Below are positions 27,528 to 38,940 of a stretch of DNA of 64,000 bases, in pieces. The position numbers and the translations under genes were made by a program. Every line of letters starts with the position of its first letter. Position 1 is the stretch's first letter. The DNA comes from Zopfochytrium polystomum. Its lineage: Eukaryota > Chytridiomycota > Chytridiomycetes > Chytridiales > Chytridiaceae. Below the pieces are notes generated by a model, which was given only the letters and a program-made list of their open reading frames with translations, searched no databases and had not been told where the DNA came from. The DNA lies in assembly GCA_025765615.1 (NCBI GenBank), contig JAIVFJ010000118.1, positions 124,001 through 188,000 of the forward strand, read 5' to 3'.

Positions 27528-27840
27528 TAGACTGTTTACACACTCCAGCTGGGAGCAATTCTACTCATAATTGCAGAGAAATCAGGCAGAATCCTCAAGG
27601 GACATTCTCTCTGCTGGACCATGGCTGTAGTCAGGCAGAGCCTGCTTGAGCACCGTCGACTCAGCCTTTGACATGCGCTTGCTCAACACCACAACAGCTG
27701 CCACATTGCCAGCAGGAGAGCTGGTGCCGCTGATGGTGATCAGCTGAGCTGCAGCTGCAGGGGACGATGCAGCAGCATAGAGTTGCACAGGGGGTTGCGC
27801 CCTCAGACTGCTGCCTTGCTTGCTCCAGCTGGATCTGCTG
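27528..27840. repeat. Repeat R4, copy 1
   Basis: 27528-27617 matches 40736-40822, and 27617-27840 matches 41245-41495, both in the same orientation. The two pieces are contiguous here and about 420 bp apart there. On the minus strand the second piece encodes a Gln/Ser-rich stretch at the end of the chromodomain ORF. Confidence 0.65.
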
Positions 27841-28640
27841 CAGTTGCTGGAGTTCCAGTTGCAGGTGGTGGGTTTATTGGGATGAGCTTCTTTGTGGTGC
27901 TTGTCAGTTTTACAGGAGTTTCTGCATGCATTGAGGGACTTGTGTTTTTGGGGCCTGGAGCGCTGGAGCGCTTTGAGGGTTGGTTTGCAATGAATTCTGT
28001 GCATCGCTGGAACTCATCTGGATCGTTCTCTTTTACAAGAGCCCAGTAGTCTTGAATAGCTTTGGGGTGTAAGTCTTCTTCAAGTTGGTTCCAGTCATGC
28101 TTGGAAGAGTATCCTAACCATTTAGTTAGATACATATATTTTTCGCCATCGAATGTATGAGATTTAATGCGCTCAATCTTGTATTCGATATCAGCGGGGT
28201 CTTCTTCATCATCTTCAGGCTCAAAGTTTCGTCTGACAAATTCAGGGTGGATGCCAGGAGCCATTGTGGTTTTGAAGAGGGTTGGCGGGTAGCGTTTCTT
28301 TGCGGTTCGCCATTTTTCAAGTTCTTCGTCATATGTTGCACCAGCAAGGTCTGCAGCTTCTTCTGCGGAGTCAGCTGGAGCTCGCTCAGTGTAAGGTCGC
28401 AATCCTGAAACATGCACAGTTCTGGTCACAATCTGATTTCCAGGGAATGCTTCAACAATTGTGTATTGCGCTTCAGAGTCTTTGCCGGTGATTGCAATGA
28501 CTCGTACAGGACCAACCCAATGGAAGAGGAGTGAGCAGTTCTTATCGTTAAGTTTGCTGGGATTATCAAGAGGAACAGAGAGCCAAGCCCTCTGTCGGAG
28601 TTGAATTTTGTGAGCTTCTTTATCTTTTTCAAGGGAAGCA
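27803..28640 (-). pseudogene. Integrase C-terminus plus chromodomain of a degenerate retroelement
   Basis: Minus-strand reading from 28640: KIQLRQRAWLSVPLDNPSKL, LLFHWVGPVRVIAI and VSGLRPYTERA resemble the GPxxV region that ends Ty3/gypsy integrases. A clear chromodomain follows (IEYKIERIKSHTFDGEKYMY, LTKWLGYSSKHDWNQLEED). One frame change lies near 28430-28460. The tail is Lys/Pro/Ala-rich. Chromodomains bind modified histones and guide integration. It differs strongly from the Tf1-like element's chromodomain and belongs to another lineage. Confidence 0.7.
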
Positions 28641-28645
28641 AGATG

Positions 28646-29458
28646 CTAAAGCTCTTGATTCTGCTTTGCTTGTGTCATAACAATGTTCTGCGCAGTAGTA
28701 AGCTTGTCAATAACTTCAGCTACGTAGGGTTCTGTCAGAATGAGTTCTGAACTCATTGTTTCGGATGGGTCTGTTGAAGGGAGCTCAAACAGAAGTGGTG
28801 CCGAAGCGCCAGCCCACAGCGGGAGAGCTGGTGCAAGCGTTTCAAGTGAAGGCAGCGTGAACAGGTTGAGGGTAATTCGGTGTCCTGTTTTGTTTGCAAA
28901 AACGTACGCAAGTTCTCCGTTTCTTGAAAGAACAGTGAGCCCACGTTTGAATTCAGTCACAGCAACTGATTTCAGCAAGTGTTCAGGACAAATGAGGTGT
29001 CGAGGCCTGTAAACATAACAGGCAGAACGATCAGTAAAAACCTGCGATGCGGCCAGAGACATTGTCATTCCACCAGGATTCAGTGAGTTTCGCAGAAAAG
29101 TGGGGAATTTCAAATGTTCAGGTCGCTGTCCTGCAATTGCAGGTGGGCGCTTGTGAAAGATGTAAAGGACATCAATGGAGTATCTGGAGATAAACTCGCT
29201 CAGCACTTCGTGAACAGGGTACTCTGTGGGGAAGGGCCAGAGTTTCATCGGCAAATACTGTCAGAAGGTGAGCCTAGAATTTGCTGTTCGCATGAACACA
29301 ATCCTAAGTTGCGGTGAAGAAGGCAGGGGCTTGCTTGAAAAGAGAGGGAGTGCTTTCTTTGAGTACACTGCTTTTGTTGTCAGTGTTTCAGGTTTGTTAA
29401 CTGCAGGAGGTTTAAATTCAAAGCTCTGAGCAGGAAACACATTGTCATCCAGCAGCAA
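28646..29458 (-). other. Unrecognised coding-like stretch of the same element
   Basis: Two open frames (29458-29261 and 29254-28646) read in series. The second contains AYVFANKTGHRITLNLFTLP and ends IDKLTTAQNIVMTQAKQNQE, which resembles the helical segment before integrase C-termini. No DDE core is recognisable, so the integrase catalytic domain is missing or decayed. Confidence 0.35.
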
Positions 29459-29829
29459 TGTTGTACTATCAGGTTCGGTATTCTCTTCATCATGAAAGAG
29501 TATGAATCTCTCACAGCGTGGAGAACTCTGTGTCGAATCACCATCATGGCTGCTTGTGTAGTCATGGTGCGAAGAGATACTCCATCAGGAAGAATTCCCT
29601 CTTTCCTAAAACGAAGGATTGGTCCAAAATACTCGTCCTTGTTCTGAAAGTAGCTTAGGGCACGCGGGTTGTCAAGAACTTTTACTTCTGAGTGGAAACT
29701 CTCTAGGAGGGCTTCTGGTGTTACGACCAACTCAGGTGTAACGGGAGCTGTGTCAAGCGGTGATGAGACTGCTGTTTCAGTTTCTTGCTCTGTTGGCACA
29801 GCAGGGAGGAGGTCTCCAAGGTTTGATAG

Positions 29830-30690
29830 AAACTCAACGCAGTAGTGGTCACTGACGGGAAGTCCGTCAGCAGCAGGAATTTCATTGTGAACTTGAACAC
29901 TGTACTGTGAAGGGTGAATGTCTGCACTCACAAGGAAATAATCAATTCTCAAGAGAGGAACCCATTCGCTCGAAGAGACAGATCTCATGGTCCAGGTCAG
30001 TCCATGAGCAGAAGGGAAACTCTTTCAGAAGGCGTCAGTATAGCCAGATGCTAAGAATCTGTCGAGCCATTGTCATTCCTCAGCCAGAAGGCCAGGAAAC
30101 GTAGCGTTGTACTTTTTCAGTGTAAAACGCAAGGAATGATCAACATCAAGGTCTGTGTGTGCGATGTTCAGATCTCCAGCATCAATGACAGTAAAGCCTT
30201 GTACTTGGAGCGCTGAGCAGTTTCGTGTGATGTCTTCAAGGAAAACCATCTTGTAAGGATGGCGGGTGCCAGTTTCATCAGCAAACAAGCTTGGAGTGTA
30301 AACGTTCACAATTGCAAATGGTCCCACAAGAAGAACAGCAACACGTCCCTCTTGGGTGTGTTGGGGGTCTCCTAAATAGGTGAATTCTTTGCCGTTCAAC
30401 TCAGAACGGTAAAACATTGCAACTCCACTTATCCTGGTTCAGGGATTGCAAAGCAAAAGCTTCCATCCCTTGATCTGGGAAAGTTGATCAACAAGTTTCT
30501 GGCACTTAGCACCAAGACGTGTTTCTTGCAAACAAACAATACAAGAGGATTGTGAGTTGAGGTAAGACTCAAATCGTTTTGCAGGGTCAGTTTCTTGAGC
30601 AAAAGCGACACTGGATTTGTGAGCGACTTTAAGCCAGGAGTTCAGTCTGTTAATATTCCACGAGGAAATGCTGAAGGACAGTTTTCACTT
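29830..30690 (-). pseudogene. Exonuclease III/APE-type endonuclease domain of a retroelement
   Basis: Minus-strand motifs in order: FSISSWNINRLNSWLK, CIVCLQETRLGAKCQ (catalytic Glu), VAMFYRSEL, AIVNVYTPSL, GDLNIAHTDLDV (Asp-x-Asn), WLDRFLASGYTDAF, RIDYFLVSADIH and LPVSDHYCVEF (Asp-His). This is the full ExoIII/APE motif series. The GDLNxAHxxLD and FLASGYTDAF forms resemble cellular APE1/ExoIII rather than typical LINE endonucleases. Stops near 30429, 30072 and 30015 break it. It continues the gag-like relic of arm 2 on the upstream side. No reverse transcriptase is seen. Confidence 0.7.
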
Positions 30691-32595
30691 AGGTCGTTCA
30701 AAAACTTCTGCTTTCGCAGATTCGCGTTGCTGTATGAGATGATGGCAGAGGAGATCCTTTCGAACCTCTGGGTCAAAGAGAGATATTCTGCTGCTGCAGA
30801 GCCTCAGCAGTTGCGTCCAATGAAGCAGTTGGAGTTGAGGGTCCAGAGTCCAGTGAATTGGAAGCACCACCAGTTGAGCCACCGTGGAACTGGCAATTTG
30901 AGAAGGTGCATTTGCCATTGATGAGCCAGCCAGTGCAGAATCAGCAGATGGGGCAGCAGTGCTATCATCAGCCATCATAGAATCAAGGGATTGAGAATCA
31001 GCTTTGGTAGGACCAGCAGAGTCTTCCAACAACTACATTATGTGATGGGCAGTGCCTGTTGGAGTGCGTCGCGCAGCGCATGCTGTGCGACGCAAGGAAA
31101 AAGGAAAGAGGAAGAAAAATGAAGAATTATTGTCAATCCTGTTACATGGTAGCAGTGGAAAGAAGGAAGTGAGATCCCCCAGAACCCACACCACACTCGC
31201 CACACTACAAAACCCAATCCCTGCAATCGCCGAAAGCGATTGCGCCAACTGATCAAGAACCGCTCGATCGCTGGAGGCAACTGAGCAGCTGTCAAGAACT
31301 CGCGCGATGGCTGGGAGCGGCTGCGTCAAGAAGAACCAAGACACCGCTCGACCACCAGAGGCAGTCACGCAGCACACACAAGATCGTCCACTGGTTTCCA
31401 TAAACTCTTTTGTCCATGCTGCAGCTTTCTTTTCGTTGTATTAAATGTTTCATACATGGCTGGTGAAAGTAGTAGTCTGTTTGGCAATCAATGAGATGCA
31501 ATAACTTGAAGTTTTCAGAAACCTACATTTCCAGCACAAGAGAGGTGAAAACAATGAGCTCCATAGCGTCTTTCATTTCATCCAAGCGATGCAGAGCTGC
31601 ACTCGTAAACCGTGTGGTATGTAGGTTCCTCTGCAGCAGTGAGCTGAGAGAGCTAACTGTTCACTCCAAGCTTCATGGTTTGACCTTCCATAAATTGGAG
31701 CACCTCCTCAGCGGCAAGCCACGCAGCAATGAAATATCGATTATTGGATGAATCAACATTTTTGGTTTCCCCAAAGGGTAGCAAGTTGAAGCACTACTTC
31801 CACACAGACTGATCAAGACCCTCAGACTGAAAGAATTCATTGAGTTTTACAACAGCAAGTCCGTAGCGGGAACTGCTGGGACAGCAGCAACTTTGTGTGC
31901 AAGTCGGACACGGACGGCAGCACTTGCTTGCTTACTAGCAAAATGCCCCTCCACATAGTCCATCCATCTTGTGAAGTCGACGGGGTTGACTAGCTGGCGG
32001 TGCACGAGCTTCACGCTTGGCTCGCTCATCGTGTTGTGGGAGAATGAAGGTAACGAGGGGAATGCAAGTAGTTAATTGTTGCAACAGAGATAACGAATGA
32101 AGTGGGTTTGTAGGTGAGTGATGTTGGGGACAGGATGGGCGAAACAGTTGCGAAACAGTTGAGGAAGGCGAAAAAAGAATTTGTTGGGTGACTTGTCACA
32201 GAGAGTGATCCACTGGGCACTTGACTGGAGTTGGTGGGTTGATCACTCAGAGCGTTTTGGGGTATGATCACTGGGTTGGGTAAGAGTTGGTGGTGATTGT
32301 GTGTGGGATTCGGTGTTGACAGTGTTGAGCGCAATCACGATTGTGAATGTTGGCAGTGGCTGTATAGCTGACTGGTGAAGACAATCGCTTTTTGTTTGAT
32401 CCCGTGTGCGATGATGGATCGCTTGATTGCTTCCGAGAGCCTCCTCTATTGGTGGAGAACTCTCCCTGGTAAGGTGTTGAAATTCAACGTCCTCAAGCGC
32501 GATCACCATCTCAGGAGGGAGGGGAGCAGACCAGAGGGCGTGACAAGTCAAGTTTTTTTTTTTTTGTTTTTTCTCTCGCGAGGGCATATTCCAAC
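30685..32595 (-). pseudogene. Degenerate retroelement relic: leader plus gag-like ORF, copy in arm 2
   Basis: Same structure as 2210-3990: TGTTGGAATATGCC at 32595, ATG at 32029 for the gag-like frame (VDFTRWMDYVEGHFASKQAS, continuing AAVRVRLAHKVAAVPAVPAT without the TGA of arm 1, stop at 31847). It then has broken frames and the Ser/Ala-rich block at 31032-30790. That leads directly into a segment (FDPEVRKDLLCHHLIQQRES) preceding the endonuclease. The likely order of the parent element is therefore gag-like, endonuclease, integrase-like, chromodomain. Confidence 0.5.
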
Positions 32596-34800
32596 ATATT
32601 TACATGATTTTAAAAGATTTAATTAAAAATACATATAGGTCATTGACACAAATTTTCCTTAGAGCACGGTTCAAATGGATCACCATCACCATCTCCATCT
32701 GCAAAAAAAAGAAAAATAAAAAAATGATGGTTCAAGCCCTCCACCACCCTTTTCTTCGCCTTTTTTGTTTATCTTCATTTACTATTTGTCTTTTGGCTTG
32801 TTTTTGTCTTTGTTTTTCTAAATTTTTATCCTTTTGAGCTTGTTTTAATTTCCTTCAATTTTCATTTTTGCAATGGAGATGGAGCGAAAAAAGGACCAAC
32901 ATTGCTCCTTTTCTTGCTCCATTTCCTGCATAGGAAGAAATGGAGCAAGAAAAAAATAAAGAGATTATCCCGATTGGCCAAAAAATCAAAAAATCAATTT
33001 TTTTTGATGGAGCACAAAATGGAGGTCCATTTGAACCGTGCTCTTACTGTCTATACGGCTTTTTAAACGTATAAGCAGATATTAAAAACAACAATTAATA
33101 AATATTCCTTTTTATTCCTGAAAGGACAAATAAGGAATATAGAAATATAGACAAAATAACACTTCGATAAAATATAATAAACATTATCATTTTTTAGTGT
33201 TTATGGTTTAGTTTTGTCTATATTGTTGGAAATATAGACAAATATAGACAATATAGACAAATGCTGAATTGTAAAATGACAATAAACATATCATACAAAT
33301 GTTATTGTTCTTTTTTTTTTTGAAGGTAAAGTGGTCCTGAAGGGTAGGTGTCAGGAAGCAAGTACATTTCAAGCGTGGAATGGGCGGGGGTGACACCATT
33401 AAACAAAAAAATTGTTGCAAAATTCCTTTACATTCTTTCTGACAAGTCGTTCTTTATTTGTTAGCCCAAACAAGTCCGTACTTCTTATACAGCAATTTCA
33501 CCCTCTCACCAAACGAAACCTGCTCAAACCATGTTTCATCTCTCTCCAACACTGACTTCCAAATGGAAATAATATCAGTGGATAGCACACGTCGGAATTC
33601 CACGCCAGCTGATGTTAAGTCGCTCACAGGGGATTCCTTGGACGCCCTCAATTCAAAAAATCTCCAAGCCTCACAGAAGACTGCCTCCACCCATACTTCC
33701 TTCAAGCAGCTGGCGACATTGTTTGTAATCACGAGTCCAGAGCCAGGATCCAACATTTGAGCAACATAATCCAGTTCCGGTGATTGAACGTTAGAATCAG
33801 GGGGCTTATTGCTACGATTTATATCGTGACGGGCATGGTTCGAGTAAGCAGAAAGGAGATGCATCAGAGAATGTGTAATCCTTGGAGATGCTGATTGGAA
33901 ACCAACGACTCGTTTGCAAAGCAAGCGGACAGCTTTCATCACTCGGAATCCACGCCAGAGAGAAAGTCCTGAGCCATAGGGGTAAAGTGTCCTGCGACCT
34001 CGTTCAAGATCTTCAAGCAGCAAACGCTCCATATCTTCAATTGATGCAGATTTTTCGTTGATAAGGATAGCCATCTGTCCAGTGAAAGCTACAGTAAATG
34101 CTTCCGAGTACGTCACCCTCTGAATTCTGTTCCACACCGCGACCATATCCGACAGAGTTATAGAACTTAGATGTTGTATCACTGTCATTAATACATTTTC
34201 CACAACCTCTGAAGCAAAACTCCAATTATGGTCAATGTTTCTGAATAAAAATTTTATCAAAGGCTGTATGTGCTCCAAAAATCCACGCTGTGCTAGGATG
34301 TTCGACAGCTCACAAAAGCAGGTATTGTGAAGGGCGCTGTCCACAGAATTTTTCACAGAATAATTTGGAAGGAACTTGAGAATGGCGTTTAAAAGCTGAA
34401 GAAGCATTCCGTCAGACATTTCCGGGGCCAAGCAGGTAATAAGTTTTCCAACGCCTTCCTCTTTGTTCAGTTTTGACAATACTATGGGCATGCATTTTTC
34501 AATGTGGTGCCAACGGAGTTCAGACTTGTTGTTGGCTAAATTGTAAAGCAGATCCAAATCTTCGAGCTCAATGGCAAGCAGAAACGTAGAATGATAGCGG
34601 TGACCTGACAATTTGCAACAAATAGCTGCAATGTAAGGGTTCCAATCAACCTCAATTGCTGACCGAATATACTTAAGAGGACAATCTTCGCTTCCACAAA
34701 TTGGAAGATAGTCGAGTGCAGACGAATAAGGGGGTTGGACGAGGGAATAGCAGTCAACCAGCTCATCTACATTTGATTCAAATTCTCCACTGTTGGGTCC
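30783..34800 (-). repeat. Inverted segmental duplication, arm 2
   Basis: Reverse complement of bases 1-4018. Arm 2 continues on both sides beyond the shared part: into the endonuclease relic (below 30783) and into the rest of the F-box gene (above 34800). Confidence 0.85.
32662..33043 (-). mobile_element. Harbinger-like MITE, copy in arm 2
   Basis: 382 bp, TIRs GAGCACGGTTCAAATGGA, target duplication TTA (TAA on the minus strand) at 32659-32661 and 33044-33046. Same insertion site as 1768-2149. Confidence 0.75.
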
Positions 34801-36067
34801 AACATAATGATAAGACAGTTCAGACAGACAAAAGTCCAAGGATTTCAAACAAATAAACATATAGCCAGATTCTTCAAACGACTCTGTCCTTACAATATCA
34901 GCAAGAATAGTGATAAGCTTTGGTGCTTGTTCGCCAATCACATTTGCATTCACATAAAGACAAAGTGAACGCAATAATTTGAGTTGCCTTTCAATGAATG
35001 CTTTATAGGCAGGGACATTGGACTTGTCAATTTCAATTTCAGAGATGGTTTGTAGCATAGTGTCAACTGCGAGTTCCATCACCTTGTCTGAATCAAAGTA
35101 CCACCAAAGCCATACAGGTTGTTTACCAGAATTGTTGGGATCCATTTCTCGAACCACGATTTGGTTCCAAAATGGAATCCAATCAGGACTGGTGCAAATG
35201 GGCCGTTGAACACCACGTGGTGGTGACCATGCTGTCTTGACAGTGAATTCGAGTACATTAAGGAGGGTCCCATGCCTGACAGACACTGTCTGCAGAGAGT
35301 GCTGGAAGAAGTGCCACAACAGCTGTAACAAGCAGTCGTGGTAATTGCAAAGAAGGATCTACTCCCCGATCAGGTTCATTTTCGACTGGAATTGATATTG
35401 TTTTGCAACGTTCAACAAGGGTTCCGAGATGATTTTTGATGTAGGTTTCCAAGTATTGAAGCGCTTCCAAAGCTTGATCGCTTTCAAAGCTGCTGGTCAG
35501 TGAGTTCATGAGATCATCATGGTCACTGTTACTGTCACCGTCATAAGCTCTATCAATCAAGCCCTTCCAAAATTCCAAACGCATATCAAATGGCCTCAGC
35601 CAAAGGGACTGCCCAACCTTGATAACAGAGTTTAGGGCTTGGGCAGAAAGTTCGTCCAAATGGCGGGCAGGGGATCGCAGGATGCTATCAATGGGGAATA
35701 GAAGGGGGATTGATTGTAAAATCGTGATATCATGATCTTCCTTTGAGGCTTTGTGATGAAGATCAAACGTGTGGGACAGATCTATGTAGCTCCGAACAGC
35801 GACCATTGTGGAGAAGAAGAAAGGGCTCCGGCTTTCATAGAACCAGTCCTTTGGTCTTTCCCGAAGGCAGTCCTTTGTAGCTGACATGAGGGCAATCCGG
35901 AGGAGGGGATCAATGAGCAACGGCCTTACAAAACGCCTTCCAACGACTGATCGAGCGAGGGAGCTGCAGCACGATAGTCGAGTAAGATCCAAGAAGGTCA
36001 GCAAGCTGCAGATGGCGAAGATCACGTCGTCAGGAAGGCGAAAAAGGAGTTGGTGATGGCTATGCAT
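33454..36067 (-). pseudogene. F-box protein, copy C, with a one-base frameshift
   Basis: ATG at 36067 is equivalent to the copy B start, and the F-box is intact. The frame is lost at 35265-35267, where the minus strand has three C (GGGACCCTCC) against two in copy B (GGGACCTCC), and resumes in the next frame to TAA at 33454. The rest aligns end to end with copy B. A single insertion is the only inactivating change seen, so an assembly error must be excluded. Arm 2 of the duplication covers its 3' half. Confidence 0.8.
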
Positions 36068-36207
36068 GGCGATTCGCTTTGACTTGTCAATACCGCCCCT
36101 TTCTTTTTCTTCACTCAATTCACCCTCATGGAAACAAAAGCAAAGGACATTGTTGCAAGCGGCCTGCCTCATCAACCCCGCCTTCCCAGTCCGTTCGCCT
36201 CGCAAAG

Positions 36208-36720
36208 ATGGCCTCCCAATGGCCTCCTTCATCCCGCAGCCTCATCCGCCCAGCCCTCCTAGCGTCGCTCGCACTCCTCGTCGCCAGCACCGCGGCCACC
36301 GGCGGCGGCGTCGGCAAGGCACCGCCCTCCAACCGTCGCGAAAATCATCGACGTCGGCGACGCCGTGCACTGCTACGCCCGTGGGCGGCGACGGGCGCAC
36401 GATGCCGGCCGCGGAGCTGTTTTGGAACGAGCGGCTCGAAGCGATGGCGGGCGTCCTCCAAAGTCCAAAGCCAAGCACGCCGCCGCCGTCGCAAACCGGG
36501 GACGCCTGGAGCGGCGGAGCGGGCAGGGAGCGTACTGGGGCGACAAGTACGAAGGGATGTACGGGCTGGTGGATTGCGTTGCGAGAGGGACGGTTACGCG
36601 ACCAAAACTGCATTTACCGCGTGGACCGAGGGCGTCGCGCCTGACGAGACGCCGCCGGCGTTTTACTCCGAGATCTACCTCTGCCACTCGGCGACCGCGT
36701 CGTCGCTCTCGGTCGAAAAA
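36208..36720 (+). pseudogene. Secreted-protein gene family, copy head-to-head with F-box copy C
   Basis: ATG at 36208 gives the same signal peptide as 19284, and pieces such as GAYWGDKYEGMYGLVD and TAFTAWTEGVAPDETPPAFY are recognisable in shifting frames. Similarity breaks off at about 36715, within the ATASSLS segment. The spacing to the F-box ATG is 140 bp, as in the copy B locus. Confidence 0.55.
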
Positions 36721-36945
36721 ATAAGTAAAAATCATCAATGAAAAAAGGAGAAAAACCCTATGATCTCATACCCTTTCGTGAGGCCTTTCATCATGGTAGC
36801 TTATGTAGCAGCTCTGTGTTAGCTCTGTGTACACCTGGACTCTGTACTTCTACCTACTGCAGCACATCATCCTAATCCATTTCCAAAAGTGAGGTGGCAA
36901 GGCTTAATCATTGTGCAGAACTTAGCATTTCTGCAGCTTTCAGTC

Positions 36946-37020
36946 AGTGACTGCCAGCATGTCTCAAACTTAGCACCTTTCACATTGAAGGGAGCACTCT
37001 ACACCACTGAGCTAGAGGGC
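36946..37020 (-). repeat. tRNA-derived sequence (SINE head or tRNA relic)
   Basis: The minus strand reads CCTCTAGCTCAGTGGTGTAG (A-box-like) and, about 35 nt later, AGTTTGAGAC (B-box-like), with a CCTT..AAGG anticodon-type stem between. The acceptor stem does not close, so it is not a functional tRNA; a pol III SINE promoter is possible. The rest of 36721-37597 holds an (AAT)n run (about 37162-37183) and no gene. Confidence 0.45.
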
Positions 37021-37597
37021 CTCTGGCCAGTAGTGCAGAGTGGCCTGAGCCATTCGGCCTGCAACTTAGTGCGTAATAATAACATGAATAATATACATGG
37101 CTGCAGCTAAGAGACAGTCCAAATCTCAGTGGTTCGGCTTGCAGGAACATTAACAACCCATGAAAATAATAATAATAATAATAAGAAATGTGGTCCAGCC
37201 GTGTTACGTCACTTTCGTGAAACCTTGTTTGAGCGAGTCAAATTGATAATCCTCACAAGTTATCAGTTAAAAAAGCGGGGGTATACTCTTTTATTCGAGG
37301 TTGCAGGCTCAACAGCTTGTCGTTCTCACAGAGGCTTGAATTGAGAACTTGTACAAGGGAGTGAGCATAGCAAGCGATCAAGGGCAAGCGGGTAAAGAGA
37401 GCTTCCTTTAGACGGAGGCTGGCAAATTGGAGTGAGATTGTGTCCCTTTTTTTCAATAAGAAAACTCTGCCCAATTTATACTCCTGCAGGGAGGTTGACC
37501 AGGTTTCCTGTTTCGCCTATCTGAACAAGTAGCAAACTGCTTCAGACAGGACTTTGCTCTGGGGAGGTGTTGTAAACCCATTCCCACAGAGGGAGGT

Positions 37598-37804
37598 GAT
37601 TGAAATATTCAGAGCATTTCAAATCAACCAAGCTCTGTGTGGAGGCCAGTGTGCAAGCACTGGTCTCCCCACAGAGAGGGGAAAATGATTTGAAATCTTC
37701 AGGAGCATTTCAAATCAACCAAGGTCTGTCCAGAGGTCTGTGTCCAGTGACCAGTCTTCTCACAGAGGAAAGATGATTTGAAATCATCAGGGGCATTTCA
37801 AATC
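37598..37804. repeat. Three tandem units each centred on a GATTTGAAAT hairpin
   Basis: Palindromes GATTTGAAAT-N10-ATTTCAAATC lie at 37598-37625 (one base deleted), 37687-37716 and 37775-37804, at a period of 88-89 bp. The last one runs into repeat R2. Confidence 0.7.
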
Positions 37805-38940
37805 AACCAGTCCCTGGTTCAACATTGGTTCAGACAACAGTCAGCTAACCTGGAGCTGCTTTGAGCTGCCCTGGCCCAACATTGGTTCAGATAAAAGTCA
37901 GGTCACCTGGAGCTGCTGTGAGCTGCCCTGGTTCAACATTTCTCTGAACCCATTGAGTGTGATTCTAATCGCATTGTGCTCGCCGGTGGAGCCTAGGAAA
38001 GCAACGCTAGAATCACTGCTGTCTTCACCTAACTCTTTTTGTTGCCTTTCGGCTTACCCCGGCTTACCCGACTTAGTGTAAGTTACATTGGCGGCAGCGA
38101 CGAGGCTGCCGTCGACATAGGAAGCTGGCTTCCTTGGCTCAAATCTCAACAAACAGAGAGCTGGCAATGTCACACAGTCGCTGGTGGGGCCAGCTGCATT
38201 CCCCACCCACAGCCCCTTAAGAGGAGCCCACTAAGGGATCATGTACACACCCCAGTGTGTACAATCTCTTATTAGCCTCACCTTGCAAGCCAGATGGATT
38301 TGAAGGGACTCTGTATCAGTTCCAAAGGACAGAAATCAGATTGAAGAAAAAATGGAAAAAGAGAAATGGCCCAAAAACAGAGAGAGAGAAAATTGACAAG
38401 TCAACCCCCCTGACTTGGAGCATCCACCACAAATGCTCTAAGTCCCTCCCAACCCTATGTGTGCATGTACAAGTGCTAAACCGTCTTTATTATTGGGCCT
38501 GCTTTTACACATTTGCCTTAACAGTTTCTGTTGCACCAGGGTTTTCTCAACATATTCTCTTTGATAAGGACTTGGAAACTAAAGAACCGGGAATAATAAT
38601 AGGGGTCCCAATCCTTGTGGTTTTATGACAGGTACACTTGTTTTTGCAAAATAAATTCCCCAGACTTTATCACTGAGACCTCAGTGTAGTCTCACACCCA
38701 AACCTATTGCGACTGTCAGTTATTGTTCTCACAATGCCTATGGGAGAGGGAGCCACCACCAATGCAGACCTGGGCACTGGCTTGCGTTGTTGACAAATAC
38801 TCCAAGTATTAAGTGGAACTGAAACCTGGTGTTAACAGTTTTCCTCCTCCTCTGCTCAAGCATATAATATAGGAGAGGTTTTTACCCTGTGCCAGTCACA
38901 CTTGCCTAGCAACTAATCATCATGTATGAATAATTCATAA
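37797..38940 (+). repeat. Dispersed repeat R2, copy 3, with an internal inversion
   Basis: Collinear with 26162-27432 except that 38478-38562 is the reverse complement of about 26938-27022, and about 80 bp before it is missing. It ends at 38940, where the scrambled retrotransposon begins. Confidence 0.75.

Noticed and set aside
37598..37804. CRISPR array
   Set aside because: Only three imperfect units with non-unique spacers in eukaryotic DNA. They are tandem repeats.
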